Assembly: GCA_917880885.1 (NCBI GenBank)
Contig: OU862919.1
Location: forward strand, 10,992,001-11,056,000
Length of the DNA: 64,000 bases
Reading direction: 5' to 3'
Source: Limnephilus marmoratus
Lineage: Eukaryota; Arthropoda; Insecta; Trichoptera; Limnephilidae
Part shown: positions 1 to 11,580 of the stretch, in pieces
Layout of the letters: every line of letters begins with the position of its first letter
Numbering within the stretch: the stretch's first letter is position 1
Made by a program: the position numbers and the translations under genes
The notes under the pieces: model-generated
The model's database searches: none
What the model was told of the DNA's origin: nothing
What the model saw: the letters and a program-made list of their open reading frames with translations, nothing else

Positions 1-236
1 AGGTAGTGGGGAGTGGTAGGAGATTGTGAAGAGGACGGTGGGGAAATCTGGCTATTCAGATCTGATCAATGATAGTATTTTCCACTCTAGAACGTGCGGC
101 AAACATTTAAAAATTATTTTTAATTAGTAAATTGTGAAATAATTCAAATTTTTAATTTGCACGTTGGGTTTCGAACCCGTGACCTTCCGCTTGCTAGTTG
201 AGAGCGTTACCCCTCGACTACGGAAACCTTCGTATC
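1..236 (-). mobile_element. tRNA-derived SINE (family 1), diverged copy cut by window edge
   Basis: On the minus strand the tRNA-like head starts near 230. It has an A-box-like TAGTCGAGGGG and a B-box-like GGGTTCGAAACCC, followed by the family body (ATTTCACAATT..., GATCTGAATAGCCAG...) running left to position 1. The same head and body recur at 3869, 22492, 31985(-) and 43817. This copy is the most diverged of the group, so probably the oldest. The 3' end lies outside the window. Confidence 0.75.
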
Positions 237-863
237 TATGATTTTTCGGCGTGTAATTTTTTCTCAAGGTCACGGCCGTCATCACAGTCAACAGATTAAT
301 ACCTTCTTACTATGTTGGCTCATCTTTTTAATATATTCAGCTGTTATTATTGTACTGTTTTTAGCATCGATAATATAACTCCTGTACATGTTATGTTGTT
401 TTCTCTTAAGCTGTGCTGTTATTTTTGTACGTTATTTAAACCTCTGTAAGTTGTTTATTGAATGCTGTTCTCACAAATATAATGTTATCCTTAACCCTTT
501 TTGTCTTTTTCTTTTCACTTCTTCCATTGTCCATAGACAATGTAAGAAATAATTTAATGGAAGTTATATATATTATAAAAATATTATTTCTTTAAACAAT
601 ATTATGCATAGTCTGAGAATACTGTTACTGTGTCGGTGTAGGTATATAATACTGATTTACTAAGTTTCTGCTGATATATGAATGCTTTTTTTATATTATA
701 ATATTTAATCGAGGCTTCTGACTCGCATACTGCTGTCATTTTTTGCCTCATCTGTTTTTATTTATTTTAAGGTTTAATTTTTTTTTTTTTTTTTTTAAAT
801 ATATTCTATATATTAATGTTGCAATATTAATATAATATGTATTTATCTTTATAAAACAATGTA
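237..863. other. AT-rich stretch, nothing recognised
   Basis: No open frame with homology, no repeat seen elsewhere in the window. A T-run lies at about 780-796. It may be the 3' UTR or tail side of the minus-strand LINE that follows, but I see no proof. Confidence 0.4.
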
Positions 864-2015
864 TCATATATTTTCCATGTTGCACGATCTAATGAATTTC
901 ATGAGTCTTGAAATGGCATAGTAGTCGGTTGAAGCTATCAAATTATGAATTTCCGATGGGTTTGAGGTATTCAATATTGTTACTCTCTGTTGTTCAAATT
1001 TAATGCACTTTGTGAGAGTGTGTTCAATGTCTTCAAATTCTTCACATATAGAGCACATTGGAGAATCAGAGAGGCCTAACAGACACAATATTCTTCCCAT
1101 TAGTGCATGTCCGGATCTTAATCTAAAAATGAATCTCATTTCTGATCTCTTCAGATTGGTTTCAGTGAACCATAGTGTTTTAAAGGGTTCTTTTTGAAGC
1201 TTTCTATACCATACGCCCTTATTGGCAGATAAATTTTCAAAATGCTCATTCCACATATTATTACATAGTAAATGTATTTTTTGGGAGTAATCTTCGTTAT
1301 CTGGCGTCCAGTCATACTCGTGACCTTTCACCCCTGCTTCGTCTGCCAACAAATCCGCCTCTTCATTTCCATGTATCCCTACGTGAGATGGAATCCATTG
1401 TAAACGTATGTCAATGTCTTTCTGATGTAACTTCATTAAGTGCTCTACAATATTATATTCTATTTTTCTGCAGGCAACTCCTTTCGAAACTCTCTTTATA
1501 TGTTGAAGCGCACTTTTGGAATCACTTAATATAAGAATTTTATTCCAGTTGCTTCCATCTGCATACTTCACCGCTTTGTTGATTGCTATCAATTCTGCAT
1601 TCATAATAGGGCAGTCTTTGTTCAATTTTATTTGACGAGTGAAGTTGTTTTGCATTGATATGAAGGCAGCTCCAACTTGTTCAACTTTTTTGATCCATCG
1701 GTATATATCTGTTTAAAGCCTGAATCATACCATTTACGACGTTACTAATTTCACTCAATGAGAGTTGTCTTTTGGGGTAATTGAAATTGTCAATCTCAAC
1801 TGAAATACATTCCAAATCGATTGCTCCTACCCAGGTTTCTAGAGAGTACATATCTAGACATTTATTTGAATTTGTTTTCCAATACATTGTTTCTGTACAA
1901 GTTTGAACCATCAAAGGTAATTTTTTATTATTCCAGTACTTGTTTTGGGTCAAGGATTTTAGTTTGAGGACCTCTGAAACCAGTGGATTATTTTCAGTTG
2001 ATATGAATGCTTAAA
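864..2015 (-). pseudogene. LINE fragment: RNase H domain and Cys-rich C-terminus, frameshifted
   Basis: Two minus-strand frames (864-1655 and about 1681-2010) together encode the end of an I/R1/Jockey-type LINE polyprotein. The first residues of RNase H (YTDGS) are near 1690. They are followed by the acidic residues in MNAELIAI, SDSKSAL and GNEEADLLADEA, and then a Cys/His C-terminal segment (CSICEEFEDIEHTLTKC). The two frames are separated by a frameshift in a homopolymer next to YTDGS, so the copy is dead. The 5' end is lost near 2015; reverse transcriptase is absent. The related RNase H at 38.6-39.5 kb shows the same domain order in a more complete element. RNase H would degrade the RNA template in target-primed reverse transcription. 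Family assignment is inferred from motifs only. Confidence 0.85.
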
Positions 2016-2202
2016 TGTACCTAAACAAAAAATATTATACCCAAAAAATAAATAAAAAGCACCTTCGTCGTCAAAATATTCCAATTAATACCCCACTCCT
2101 GGCTACGCACGATCCGATTTGCAGAACCCAGGGAGAACTTTGGGAGGTTTTGGGGGGAGGGGGGAAGTTGTTGCTTATACACAATGCGTCGATGTGGTGG
2201 TG

Positions 2203-2287
2203 AGAAGTACCTATCTATGTAAATCTGGTCACTAAACACGCTTAAAGCCATTTCAAGCAGTTGGGGCGATACTAAGAGTATATACAA
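2203..2287 (-). mobile_element. SINE family 1 internal fragment
   Basis: The segment around 'atctggtcactaaacac' followed by 'taaagccatttcaagca' and 'gcgatactaagagtat' matches the SINE body at 31690-31830, with an internal deletion. Head and tail are missing. Confidence 0.65.
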
Positions 2288-2405
2288 AAAGGAGCAAATA
2301 ATTATGTAACTGCTACGTGCTACGTATTATTGTAATTAAATAACGTGTGAAATAATTCAAGTAAAATAATTTTAATTAAAAGAGATAATTACATTATTTT
2401 TATTA

Positions 2406-2660
2406 ACTAGCAGACCCGGCCACACGTTGCTGTGGCTAACGAAACACAACGCCATTACCCAACCTTTATAAAATCCTCACCACCCGCTTTCCTGCTGCCC
2501 GCTGCCTGAATTGAATATTTGAATTTCTCGGCTTTTCTCTACCATAATAAGCATGTAATATACATATAAACCTTTCTCTTGAATCATTCTATCTATTGGT
2601 GAAAACCGCATGAAAATCCGTTGAGTATTTTAAAAGATCAATGCGCACATACATTTTGAG
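2406..2660. repeat. Dispersed repeat with CTAGCAGACCCGGC start and GAAAACCGCATGAAAATCCG core
   Basis: The pair of motifs CTAGCxGACCCGGC and, about 190 bp on, GAAAACCGCATGAAAATCCG is a hallmark of a repeat abundant in many arthropod genomes. I recall the pattern but cannot assign a class from here. Variants starting CTAGCTGGT(T/A)CCCGGCATGC occur at 14880 and, inverted, near 23005. Confidence 0.5.
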
Positions 2661-2707
2661 TGCCTTCATTTTAAACTATGTAATTATACCAACAGAGCGG
2701 TTGTGAT

Positions 2708-3112
2708 AACCCTAAAATATGTCGATCATCACGAATGTGGGCGGTTCTCGAATGTGCTCGTCGCTGGTTACAGGGGTAAGTAAATTATGAAACATTTGTA
2801 AAAGTGTCTTAACTAAATATGGCAACAAAATAGTTGTCTGTGAAAAGATGCGAACTTTACTTTGCCTATTCAGACTTCGCAAATATGTTAATAACGTAGC
2901 GAGCAATTCGCGCTCCCACGTAAAAAGGTCTATTCATTAAAAAGCAGATGTTATTTTTTAAGAACTAAATGGTGATATTATAATGCGAGATGCCTATATA
3001 CTGTCAGATTAATTTTTCAACCAATCACAGTCATCTTCCCCTCTTCGTACCGCCATAGTTGATTTTTCCCCTCACCTGTTAGTTCTGGTCTATTGAATTT
3101 GGATGTCTATGA
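2708..3112. repeat. 400-bp dispersed repeat, copy 1
   Basis: A direct copy lies at about 5070-5490, at roughly 90% identity by eye. Shared blocks include 'accctaaaatatgtcgatc', 'gaactaaatggtgatatta' and 'cacagtcatcttcccctct'. No terminal inverted repeats or coding potential are evident. Class unknown. Confidence 0.75.
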
Positions 3113-3868
3113 TGGTGGGGAAAAGGGATTAAATTTAAATTAAAAACACAAATTTTGCCGAATACAAATTTAATATGTCAAACCAAAAAAACACTACTTT
3201 TAGTATGTCTTTATGTTTATGTTTTGTATTTCATTGTATTTATGTATATATGTGTAAGTTTTTTTTGTATTTTCAATTAATTCACAATGACCTTACACAT
3301 TACAATAATTAATAACATAAACCAGATACTCGCCATACCTTTTGATTATAAAAATTATTATTCAGTTCTTAAGAGGGAAATAGTAATGAATCTTCAATTT
3401 TCAAAATTTACTATTTTTGTTGTCAATTAACTTTTTGTACAACCGAGTTAAATCATATGTAGATATTAATTTATGGTTCGGAATTGCGGTTATATACATT
3501 GGAGTTTTTTTTTGTCGATTTTCCATGAATTAATTTTCACGGCCAAAAGTATTGTTGTTATTTTTTTGTGGGGTGTATGCCGTGTTACATCTGCGCTGAT
3601 GATGGACACTTTAACACTGTCCGAAACGTTGGCTAAAGAAGGAGGTAGCGCAATACGGCAAACACCCCAAAACTAAATATTGAATAAATTGGTTTTTGAT
3701 TTAGGTACCTATACATAATATGGAGAAGATTTAATGTTTTAGAAGCTAAAATATATTTTTTTTATTCGTTTCCAACAAAACCGTGCAAAAACAACTTCCA
3801 AAGTTAAAAATAACGTGTGCAAACTTTCTACAGGTTAAGAGTTTTTATTTGAATACTGCGCAAGAGTC
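3113..3868. other. Non-coding stretch with a possible Penelope-like 3' tail
   Basis: AT-rich. At 3590-3700 a 'gatgatgg...gtccgaaacgttggct...aataaattgg' pattern resembles the 3' UTR tail of Penelope-like elements; this is inference only. Nothing else recognised. Confidence 0.3.
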
Positions 3869-4277
3869 GACGGCAGGCGTAGTCCAGTGGTAAGGCTCTT
3901 GACTATCATTCCGAAGGTCGCGGGATCGAATCCCGGCGTGGCAAATAATTTTTATTCGATTAATTTGTGTTATTTCACAATTTATTTATTTAAAATAATA
4001 TATAGTATATTTGCGGCATGTTCCTGAGTGGAAGATACTCTCAGTATTTCCCCGGTGTAAGATCACCACTCAGAATTAAAACGTTGCTTGGAATGGCTTT
4101 AGCCGTGTTTGGTCACCATATCTGAATAGCCAGGTACTTCCCCACCTTTCTATTCCCTATCTCATTCCCCTCCACACTACCTTCAGCCCCACAACATACC
4201 CCAATTGGGGATTCCATAGTCTCACTGGCTCCAGACGGGAGCAGTTGGGACTCTTTTGCGGCATTCATATAAAAAAA
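3869..4277 (+). mobile_element. tRNA-derived SINE (family 1), full-length, with target duplication
   Basis: The tRNA-like head has A-box TAGTCCAGTGG and B-box GGGATCGAATCCC. It is followed by a body of about 330 bp and a short A-run at 4271-4277. The 7-bp sequence AAGAGTC flanks it (3862-3868 and 4276-4282), with the second copy sharing As with the tail. Such SINEs are transcribed by RNA polymerase III from the A/B boxes and moved by a partner LINE; which LINE is not evident. Confidence 0.85.
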
Positions 4278-4282
4278 GAGTC

Positions 4283-4450
4283 AATAAAACTATGGGATCT
4301 GCAATTATTTGAGGTATGATGTGAGGGTGAAGATAGTAGATAAGGAGAGAGATAGTACCCTGGCTCTTACGATCTGGTCACAAAACACAGCTAAAGCCAT
4401 TTCAAGCATCGTTTCGATTCCGAATGGCAGGCTTTCATCAGGGCCAGGAA
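4283..4450 (-). mobile_element. SINE family 1 fragment, tail-to-tail with the previous copy
   Basis: Minus-strand match to the SINE 3' half ('aactatgggatc', 'gtatgatgtgag', 'atctggtcacaaaacaca', 'cgtttcgattccgaatgg'). It is more diverged than the neighbouring copy, so probably older. The head is missing. Confidence 0.65.
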
Positions 4451-5069
4451 TACATATTTATTAACCACTGGAGCGCTTTTTGCCACAATATGGCACTATT
4501 TAAAATACTTCGGATTGCTTTGCTGCCAATTTTGGCAAATTTTCCTTTATTTGTAAGTAATTAAGTAGAAGTTTACGATTCTATAATTTTTTTTTTAAAT
4601 CCTACGTACATGTGAAAATCAACGAAAGATAGGTGAATTCATTGGCTATACAGAACTATAATCAGTTTGTATGTCTGTATATTAAAATTCAGAGGTATAA
4701 TTTTTTTAATGTGGGAGAAAAATATTCAAAATGATCACCAAAAAAATCTCGAGCAATCGGAGAAAAAAGTTTTAAATTGCGCTGTCGCTCCAGTGGTTCA
4801 CAATATACTGGATTACTTATAGCATGACTTATATATGGATTCGGTGAAAATCATAGACATATGAATATATATATATATATATAGACCTGCCCTAAGTGAT
4901 AAAAGCGTATTATTTCCCCCTCCCCATACCGGTTCCTTGGAACCAGCTGGGCTTGCGAGAGCCTCGCAAAAATGTGACGTCATCATTCTTGTCCGGACCA
5001 GCGTCGAGCTCACATCGTACATTTGACGAAATAACACGGCAAAGATGCTAGCTTGTGCTGTACATTACA
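4451..5069. other. No recognised feature
   Basis: AT-rich, with a TA microsatellite at about 4865-4883 and a short GC-richer patch at 4910-5040. No homology or repeat partner seen. Confidence 0.35.
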
Positions 5070-5490
5070 CCCTAAAATATGTCGATCGTAACGAATGAGG
5101 GCGGTTCTCCGGTGAGCTCGTCGCTGGTTACATGGGTAAGTAAATTATGAAACATTTGTAAAAGTGTCTTAACTAAATACGGTAACAAAATATTCGTATG
5201 TGAAAAGATGCGAACTTTACTTGCCGTATTTGGACTTCGCAAATATGTTAATAACGTGGCGAGCAATTCGCGCTCCCACGTGAAAAGGTCTATTCATTCA
5301 AAAGCAGATTTTACTTCTAAGAACTAAATGGTGATATTATAATGCGAGATGCCTATACACTGTCAGATTGATTTTTTAACGAATCACAGTCATCTTCCCC
5401 TCTTCGTACCGCCATATTTGATTTTTCCCCTCATCTGTTTGTTCTCGTCTTAAATTAAATTATTAAATTAAATTTGGATGTCTATGGTGA
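5070..5490. repeat. 400-bp dispersed repeat, copy 2
   Basis: Direct copy of 2708-3112, with scattered substitutions and a small AT-rich insertion near 5452-5475. See copy 1 for shared blocks. Confidence 0.75.
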
Positions 5491-5950
5491 AAATATACTA
5501 TACGGTAGTATAATTTCAACCCTGAATTACTAACGAATCACATATTTTCCCTCGTTTAACGTCGCGAGATAAGATTGAAACCTTTGTCCCATTTAAAAAT
5601 TCCAGATCGTCAAATTTCAGGATCCATTCTGTTTCCAGCGAAGCATTCATAATCTCACACAAAGACTTTCTCCATAAATATTTACATACTTGCTATACTC
5701 ACGTTTAACGACATTATAAAAATTCATATAGGTACGAGATTTAGGATAATATAATTATTGAGGATATGTAAAAATGGGATGATTACACCACCGAGCACCG
5801 CATCGAACGTACCGAGGAATAGGTAGTCCAAAATCCACGATAATCCTTTTATGATCTTGGCTTCGCTGAACCCAGCAAAAAGGGATATTTTTTACAAACA
5901 CTTGGGTTGCCGTTTAAAATGCGTCGAAGATTGGAAGCTTATTTTCATTT
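5491..5950. other. No recognised feature
   Basis: AT-rich sequence without a long open frame, inverted repeats or a repeat partner in the window. Confidence 0.35.
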
Positions 5951-6462
5951 TTCAAATTTTTATTTAAATTAAATTTAATAATGTTATTATTATTAAGTTC
6001 TGCAAGTATTTTAGATTTTTTTTATTATTGTGAGAGCTGAATCGGCTTAAAAGGCCATTTTAAAACTGTGGTTAGACCACTTTAAGACGACTTATTTATA
6101 GGATTCTAAATTTTAATTTTGAAGGTGCCTAATTTGATATATTACCGGTTAAACCGATTTACTAAGAAAATAATTATGGCAATAGATTCTCTATTTTGTG
6201 GGGTACTTTAAAATCTGGTTTCCCCACATTAATTGTTAATGTGTCGATTAATAATGACGTGAGTGCTATTGACTTGTTTAGGTTTTTAAAACATACTGAG
6301 AAGTGAGGAATAAATAATTTTCCTTGATTTATTAATTAGTGTTATATTAGGGTCATTCGTTCGTTTAATGATATCTAATTGTTCAAGGAAATTTAATCTT
6401 AAACCCTTTCTTTCTATACGTAAATTTTTCGGCTTATTGTTGTAAAGTGGAACTTGATTATT
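5951..6462 (-). mobile_element. Penelope-like element 3' end (tentative)
   Basis: The same sequence family occurs at 23011-23230 and at 43490-44690 (split by a SINE). Read on the minus strand, 6430-6290 encodes a short C-terminal piece (LRLNFLEQLDIIKR...). A 3' UTR follows, with CTTAAAGTGGTCTAACCAC and 'aagccgattcagctctcac'. A LEQLEI-type C-terminus followed by a tail with the phase 'gaaa(c/t)...taaaa' recalls Penelope-like retroelements, but no reverse transcriptase or GIY-YIG domain is present here to prove it. Confidence 0.4.
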
Positions 6463-6502
6463 CACTAAGATTGATAATATCAGTCACTACTGTATATAAA
6501 TA

Positions 6503-7408
6503 TATAAATCAGTCACTACATATTAAGAAACTTGAAAAGTTTGGCATTAGTGGAAATACTCTGAGGTTTGAGAGTTACATTACTGAAAGAAAACTACAAG
6601 TAGTTATAGGAGGATGCTCTGCGCATACTTTTACTGTAACATCGGGAATTCCGCAGGGCTCTCATCTTGGACCCCTGCTATTTTTAATTTTTATCAACGA
6701 CATAGTATTAAGAATAAAATTTTCGAAATATCTCCTATTTGCCGACGACCTTAAGCTGTACAAAAAAATCACAACATTGCATCGATTTGCAAAAAGACCT
6801 ATCATCACTACACGAATGGTGCACACTAAATGATTTGTATTTTAATAAAAACAAATGTGCTGTAATTTCCTTCACAAAGAACAGAAATAAATTTTCAAAC
6901 ACATATCACATTAACAATGTCGCTTTATTAAACATAACTTCAATTAAAGACTTAGGCGTGATATTTGACTCATCACTTAGCTTCAATAAACATGTAGATA
7001 CAATTTCAAAAAGTGCGTCACAATTGTTAGGATTAACGCTTAGAATCACAAATTGCTTTAAAAGTGCAGAATTAACTTTAACTTTATATAAATCAATTGT
7101 GCGAAGTATTCTCGAATACGGATCCACTATTTGGTCTCCTAATTATGAGAGATTTATAATTATAGAATCGAATCCATACAAAGAAAATTAACCCGTGTTA
7201 TTGCTTATCGCGAAGGTATATCTGATCAATTTGGAAAGTATAAATACCGAATTCTACACTATAAACTACACTATCTGACAGGAAGATGGAAACTTTCTGA
7301 TTTATTGCTTCTGCACAAAATTATACATGCATCAGTTGATACACCAAACATTTTATCCCAAATTAACATTAACACACCGTCAAGAAATTCAACAAGGAGG
7401 ATGCAAGA
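6503..7408 (+). pseudogene. LINE-1 of nest: CR1/Jockey-like reverse transcriptase fragment, part 1
   Basis: Two frames (6447-6833 and 6739-7191) carry consecutive pieces of a reverse transcriptase. They contain KKLEKFGISGNTL, then the template-grip motif GIPQGSHLGPLLFLIFIND, the catalytic box LLFADDLKLY (Y/F-A-D-D), then DLGVIFDSSLSFNKHV and RSILEYGSTIWSP. There is a frameshift at about 6770-6800 just after FADD and another near 7160. The 5' part (endonuclease and fingers) is missing. Coding sequence stops abruptly at 7408, where a minus-strand LINE tail begins, and resumes at about 8990. So this is a host element split by insertion. A relative is at 44850-45720. Confidence 0.85.
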
Positions 7409-8985
7409 TTTTTTTTTTATTTTTTTTATTGTAATATAAAAAATATGAGTTACATATATATATACATATTTTAGAAAATTTTATATTAAAGGTCGTATTT
7501 AGTCATGTATACCTTATCAGAAAAGAGGAGCTCTTGTGCCTGATAAGGGAGCCACGATTCTTACTTAGGTTTTAAGTTATAATATGAAATATAAAATATA
7601 ATATAAAATATAACATAAAATATTTACTTTTTACTGTAATTTTTTTTGAAAAATTGTTTAATTTTATTGATTTGTTCTGATTCGGTGGTGATACTGCGTA
7701 ATTCATAAGGGAGGTTATTATAGTTTTTTATGGCTTGGAAAATATAATGATGTTGCATTTGAGTTGTTTTAAAATTAGGTGTAATAAATTGGTTTCCATT
7801 TCTCATTAGTTTGTAAAACTCTTGATATTCTTTGTTATTTTTTTCTTTACACATTTTTATAATAAAAGCTTGTTTGAATATGTCATCGACATTTGGTACT
7901 GGAAACAATTTGAAAAGTGATTCTGTTGAGAAGGTAGACTTTTTTTTAAATATTACTTTAATGATGATTCTTTGTGAAACTTTTACTGAGTTTAGATGGT
8001 TTTCGTAAGATCCTCCCCACCCTATAATTCCGTAGATAAGTAAAGAATGAACAAGAGCATAGTACACGTTTTTGATAATTTTTACATTTAAAATATTTCT
8101 TAACCTAACAAATATATACATATATACATTTCCTTATTCTCTTCACTAACTCTGAAATGTGACTATTCCACTTCAGGTTTTGATCAATGATTACACCTAG
8201 ATATTTAATTTCAGAAGAAGAGTTAATGACGGTACAAATAGGATTATGTTGTTTACAGAGTACATGATCACATTTTTCGTGGTGGATTACAATATTCACT
8301 GTATGAGCAGGTATTTTCTGTAAGGAAAATAAGACATATGTTGTTTTTTTAGCATTAAGTGTGAGTAAGTTATTATCAAACCACGATTTTAAGATATTAA
8401 TATCTTCATTTGCCAATTTATTGACTATTTCCCATGTTTGACCTTTTATTAACAATACAGTGTCATCAGCATAAGAGATTAATTCACCTTTAATTTCCTG
8501 TTGGTAAATGTCGTTCACATATATTAGAAATAATAATGGTCCGAGGACGGTACCTTGAGGGATGCCAAATTTACTTGTGAGAGATGAACTAAATGATTGA
8601 TTTAATTTTACTACTTGAGGTCTCTCTGTTAGGTAGCTTACTATCCATTTGAGGGCTATGCGGTCAATGCCGTTTTCTTTTAATTTAATAGCAAGTTTTT
8701 CATGGGAAATGCTGTCAAATGCTTTCTTTAAGTCGATAAAAATTCCTAAACATTTATTTGATTTGTCCAGGTTACTCTGAATACTAGATGAAATTTTAGC
8801 AATAGCGTCTTGTGTGCTTTTTCCCTCTGTGAATCCAAATTGATTTTTATTGATTGTTGAATTTTTTTTAATGAATACAGTTAATCTTTTTTTAGCAATT
8901 TTTTCAAAAATTTTCGATATATTAGATAATAGTGAAATGGGTCTATAATTAGAAACGTCCTCCGGACTATATCTTCTGTATATCT
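7409..8985 (-). pseudogene. LINE-2 of nest: 5'-truncated CR1/Jockey-like LINE inserted in LINE-1
   Basis: On the minus strand the frame is open from about 8980 to 8105: DVSNYRPISLLSN, NQFGFTEGKSTQD, DLKKAFDSISHEKL, FGIPQGTVLGPLLFLIYVND and the catalytic SYADDTVLL. The C-terminal part continues in another frame at 8121-7624 (YALVHSLLIYGIIGWGG, YNNLPYELR). The break lies in a TA/CA microsatellite at about 8110-8130, a likely slippage site. The 3' UTR runs to 7409 and ends in an A-rich tail (T-run on the plus strand, 7411-7431). The endonuclease is absent because of 5' truncation, typical of LINE insertion. There is no full-length start codon in the open part. Confidence 0.85.
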
Positions 8986-8989
8986 ACAG

Positions 8990-9432
8990 ATATTTTCTGT
9001 ATATCTACCTACCACACAAATACAGGATATTTCTCCCCTTTACCACGAATATTAAGACATTATAACACTATACACTGCTCTAATAATGAAATTGACATTT
9101 TTAATAACCCATTCAATCACTTCAAAAAATATATTTTACCATCAATCGTATAAAGCTGGTATTGTGATGAAGCCCTTTATTCAAAGACAGGAAATATTGT
9201 ACCTACTAAATCATTGTCCCATCAGCACAGGTGCCAATAATAAATTGTTGGTGATTCCTTTGTACTCTACCTTTTACTCATTCTTGTTCGTCATTCACTT
9301 TTGCATATTTATGAGTAGCAAATTATTACTGATATTATTTTTGTTATAATTTTTGTAATTTAAATCATCCATGAATATAAATTTTTGGGCATAATGCCTG
9401 TTTTATGTACTTAAATAAAAATAAATAAATAT
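8990..9432 (+). pseudogene. LINE-1 of nest, part 2: C-terminus, 3' UTR and tail
   Basis: Read with one frame correction, about 9028-9151 encodes SPLPRILRHYNT and FNNPFNHFKKYIL, the usual C-terminal motif of CR1/Jockey-like LINEs. It follows naturally from the C-terminal segment interrupted at 7408. An AT-rich 3' UTR and an AAATAAAAATAAATAAAT tail end at about 9432. This supports the nested-insertion reading. Confidence 0.7.
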
Positions 9433-10774
9433 AATATTATCCTATTTATTTATAGTGATCATTAACTTATTTTCCTGTTTCTGAAAATCGTATTATATGT
9501 GTAATTATTTTGATCGATTTTAAAAACTTTCTAAAACCTTACATTCCTAAACGGTTCGAATTGACTGCAACGTCATCGTTGATTTCAACATATTAATTTG
9601 TATTGACTGTAGGCTGTGTTACAGTTACGTGATATTTGTTTTTTAATTTTTTTTTTATTTCCTCACCTTCATATTTACTCTTGCATATTGGAAGCACACG
9701 GATTAAGTCCGAAAAGGTAAATGTTCAGGAGATCCAAAAAAACCTTTTTTTCTGTAACTATGGTCTCATATTCATGCAGATAGGTAACAAAAAAAGTAAT
9801 TATTAAATCAATTAGTTTTGTTTTAAAAACCAGCAAATAAACGAAAAATTTAATATGTAAAAGCCTTTAAAAATATTGTTTAAAAAAAAACCTACAAAAA
9901 ACACGGACTAGAGTCCTTCTGCTTCAAAATGAAATGGAATATTTTGTTATATATGTGGTATATTATGAAAGGATCAATGCTTGAAAATTGTTTACTTCCA
10001 TAGAAAGCGTAGTAATGTTAGAGACAGAAGGATGCAAATGGATTTGAGTCATAATTCTCAAAATGCGACTAAATCATGAAGGTGCAAGCCAATGTACATC
10101 TTTCTGCTTCTAAAATAGTTGTTACATCAAAGGTAGTTTGCATCCGCATACATTTTTGAAAATCCTATTTTTCTTCATAGGACTGATAAACATGATAACT
10201 TACTTCAAGTCTGCATCAAAAACACTTCAAAATTTCTTCAAATTTTCGACTTACATCCATATGCTTCTCGGGTACAGATATTTTGATGTTAAGTAACTTT
10301 GTTGCATGCGTAGATTATGAGAAAGATGGAGAAAATTACGTTAGTACTCTGAGTGGTAACACCAAGAAAGTTCTCTACAGTTAAGAATCCAACAAAGATA
10401 CCCCCCAGAACCGCCATGCCATGCAAATGGTGACAACATACTATTATATTATACAATCTCCATATAAAACGACGCCATTTCATCTCTTATCAGAAAAAAT
10501 AAAAATCGCGTTATGGGCGGCAATAAGCGTAATGTGTTGTTGCGCTGGTAAGTAATCCAAGTAAGAATTTAGCTCTGGTAAGGATGAGCGGCCCGTTTCA
10601 TACAAATCTTAGTTTTGGATTTGAGGGCAAAATACCCTACTAAACTGAAAAATTATTTTTGTAATCAAAGGGTAGGTACCTATATCAAATAACTAATTTG
10701 GACATGTACTACATTATTTGTTTGCGTTTTAAATTATAAAATTAGGCCATCAAATATTTTATATTGCATTATTT
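9433..10774. other. No recognised feature
   Basis: No convincing coding sequence. A short block at 10545-10575 ('gtaagtaatccaagtaagaa') recurs at about 12330-12360, so some unknown dispersed repeat is present. Confidence 0.35.
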
Positions 10775-11368
10775 TAGATGGCAGTATTCTCACGGAGACT
10801 CTTGACCCAGATGTAGAGGTTAGATGCAGACTTGAAGCAGCAAGAACTGCGTTCATTAAAATGAAATCCCTCTTCTGCAATGACAATATCAGCTTTAAAC
10901 TAAGGCAGAGAATGCTAAAATGTTATGTGTGGTCGGTCTTGCTCTATGGATATGAAACATGGACCTTGAAAGTAAATACATGAACAGGTTAGAGGCTTCT
11001 TAAATGTGGCTTCATCGGAGAATGCTCAAGGTCCCATGGAGTGACATGATCACCAACACAGGAATTCTCAGGCGGGCTAGAGCAGATAGAGAACTGCTTA
11101 AATTAATAAAATTCAGAAAATTTCATATCTGGGTCACATACTTCGAGGGGAGAAGTATCACTTGCTCCATTTAATATTGAAAGGCAAGATAGAGGGTTGC
11201 CGAGGGCCTGGTAGGAGACAAATGTCTTGGCTGCGTAATATACGAGAGTGAACCGGCATTAGAAATGTGGAGGAGCTATTCCGGGCAGCGCAAGACAGAG
11301 AGACATTTTCAAGAGTGATCACCAACGTCGGGGGGACCTGATACGACACACAAAGAAGAAGATTTTAG
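10775..11368 (+). pseudogene. RTE-like LINE reverse transcriptase C-terminus, decayed
   Basis: The plus-strand translation, with several stops and frameshifts, shows the signature C-terminal half of RTE-type endonuclease/reverse transcriptases. Visible pieces are a short GSILTETLDPDVEVRCRL stretch, ARTAFIKMKSLF, LRQRMLKCYVWSVLLYG, ETWTL, MLKVPWSDMITNTGILRRA, GCRGPGRRQMSWLRN and FRAAQDRETFSRVI. It lacks the catalytic palm. It is a different subfamily from the copies at 21.1-22.4 kb and 61-62 kb. Non-functional relic. Confidence 0.85.
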
Positions 11369-11580
11369 ATGCACCTTGGGCAATTATTTGAGTAAATGAA
11401 AAACATTTAAAACTTTTTTTTACTACATTTAGAAAATGATTAAATAAAAAAAAAATAATTAAAGAAAGCATTTTGAAGGGTGTATGTTTTAGTTACAAAT
11501 GACCTATTTAAACCGAAACACAAATGTATATATATAAAATAAAATGACTTCCCAAAAAACGCATTTGTTAGTTTTTTTTT

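Noticed and set aside
4813..5037. 74-residue minus-strand ORF
   Set aside because: Runs into a TA microsatellite at its 3' end; no homology.
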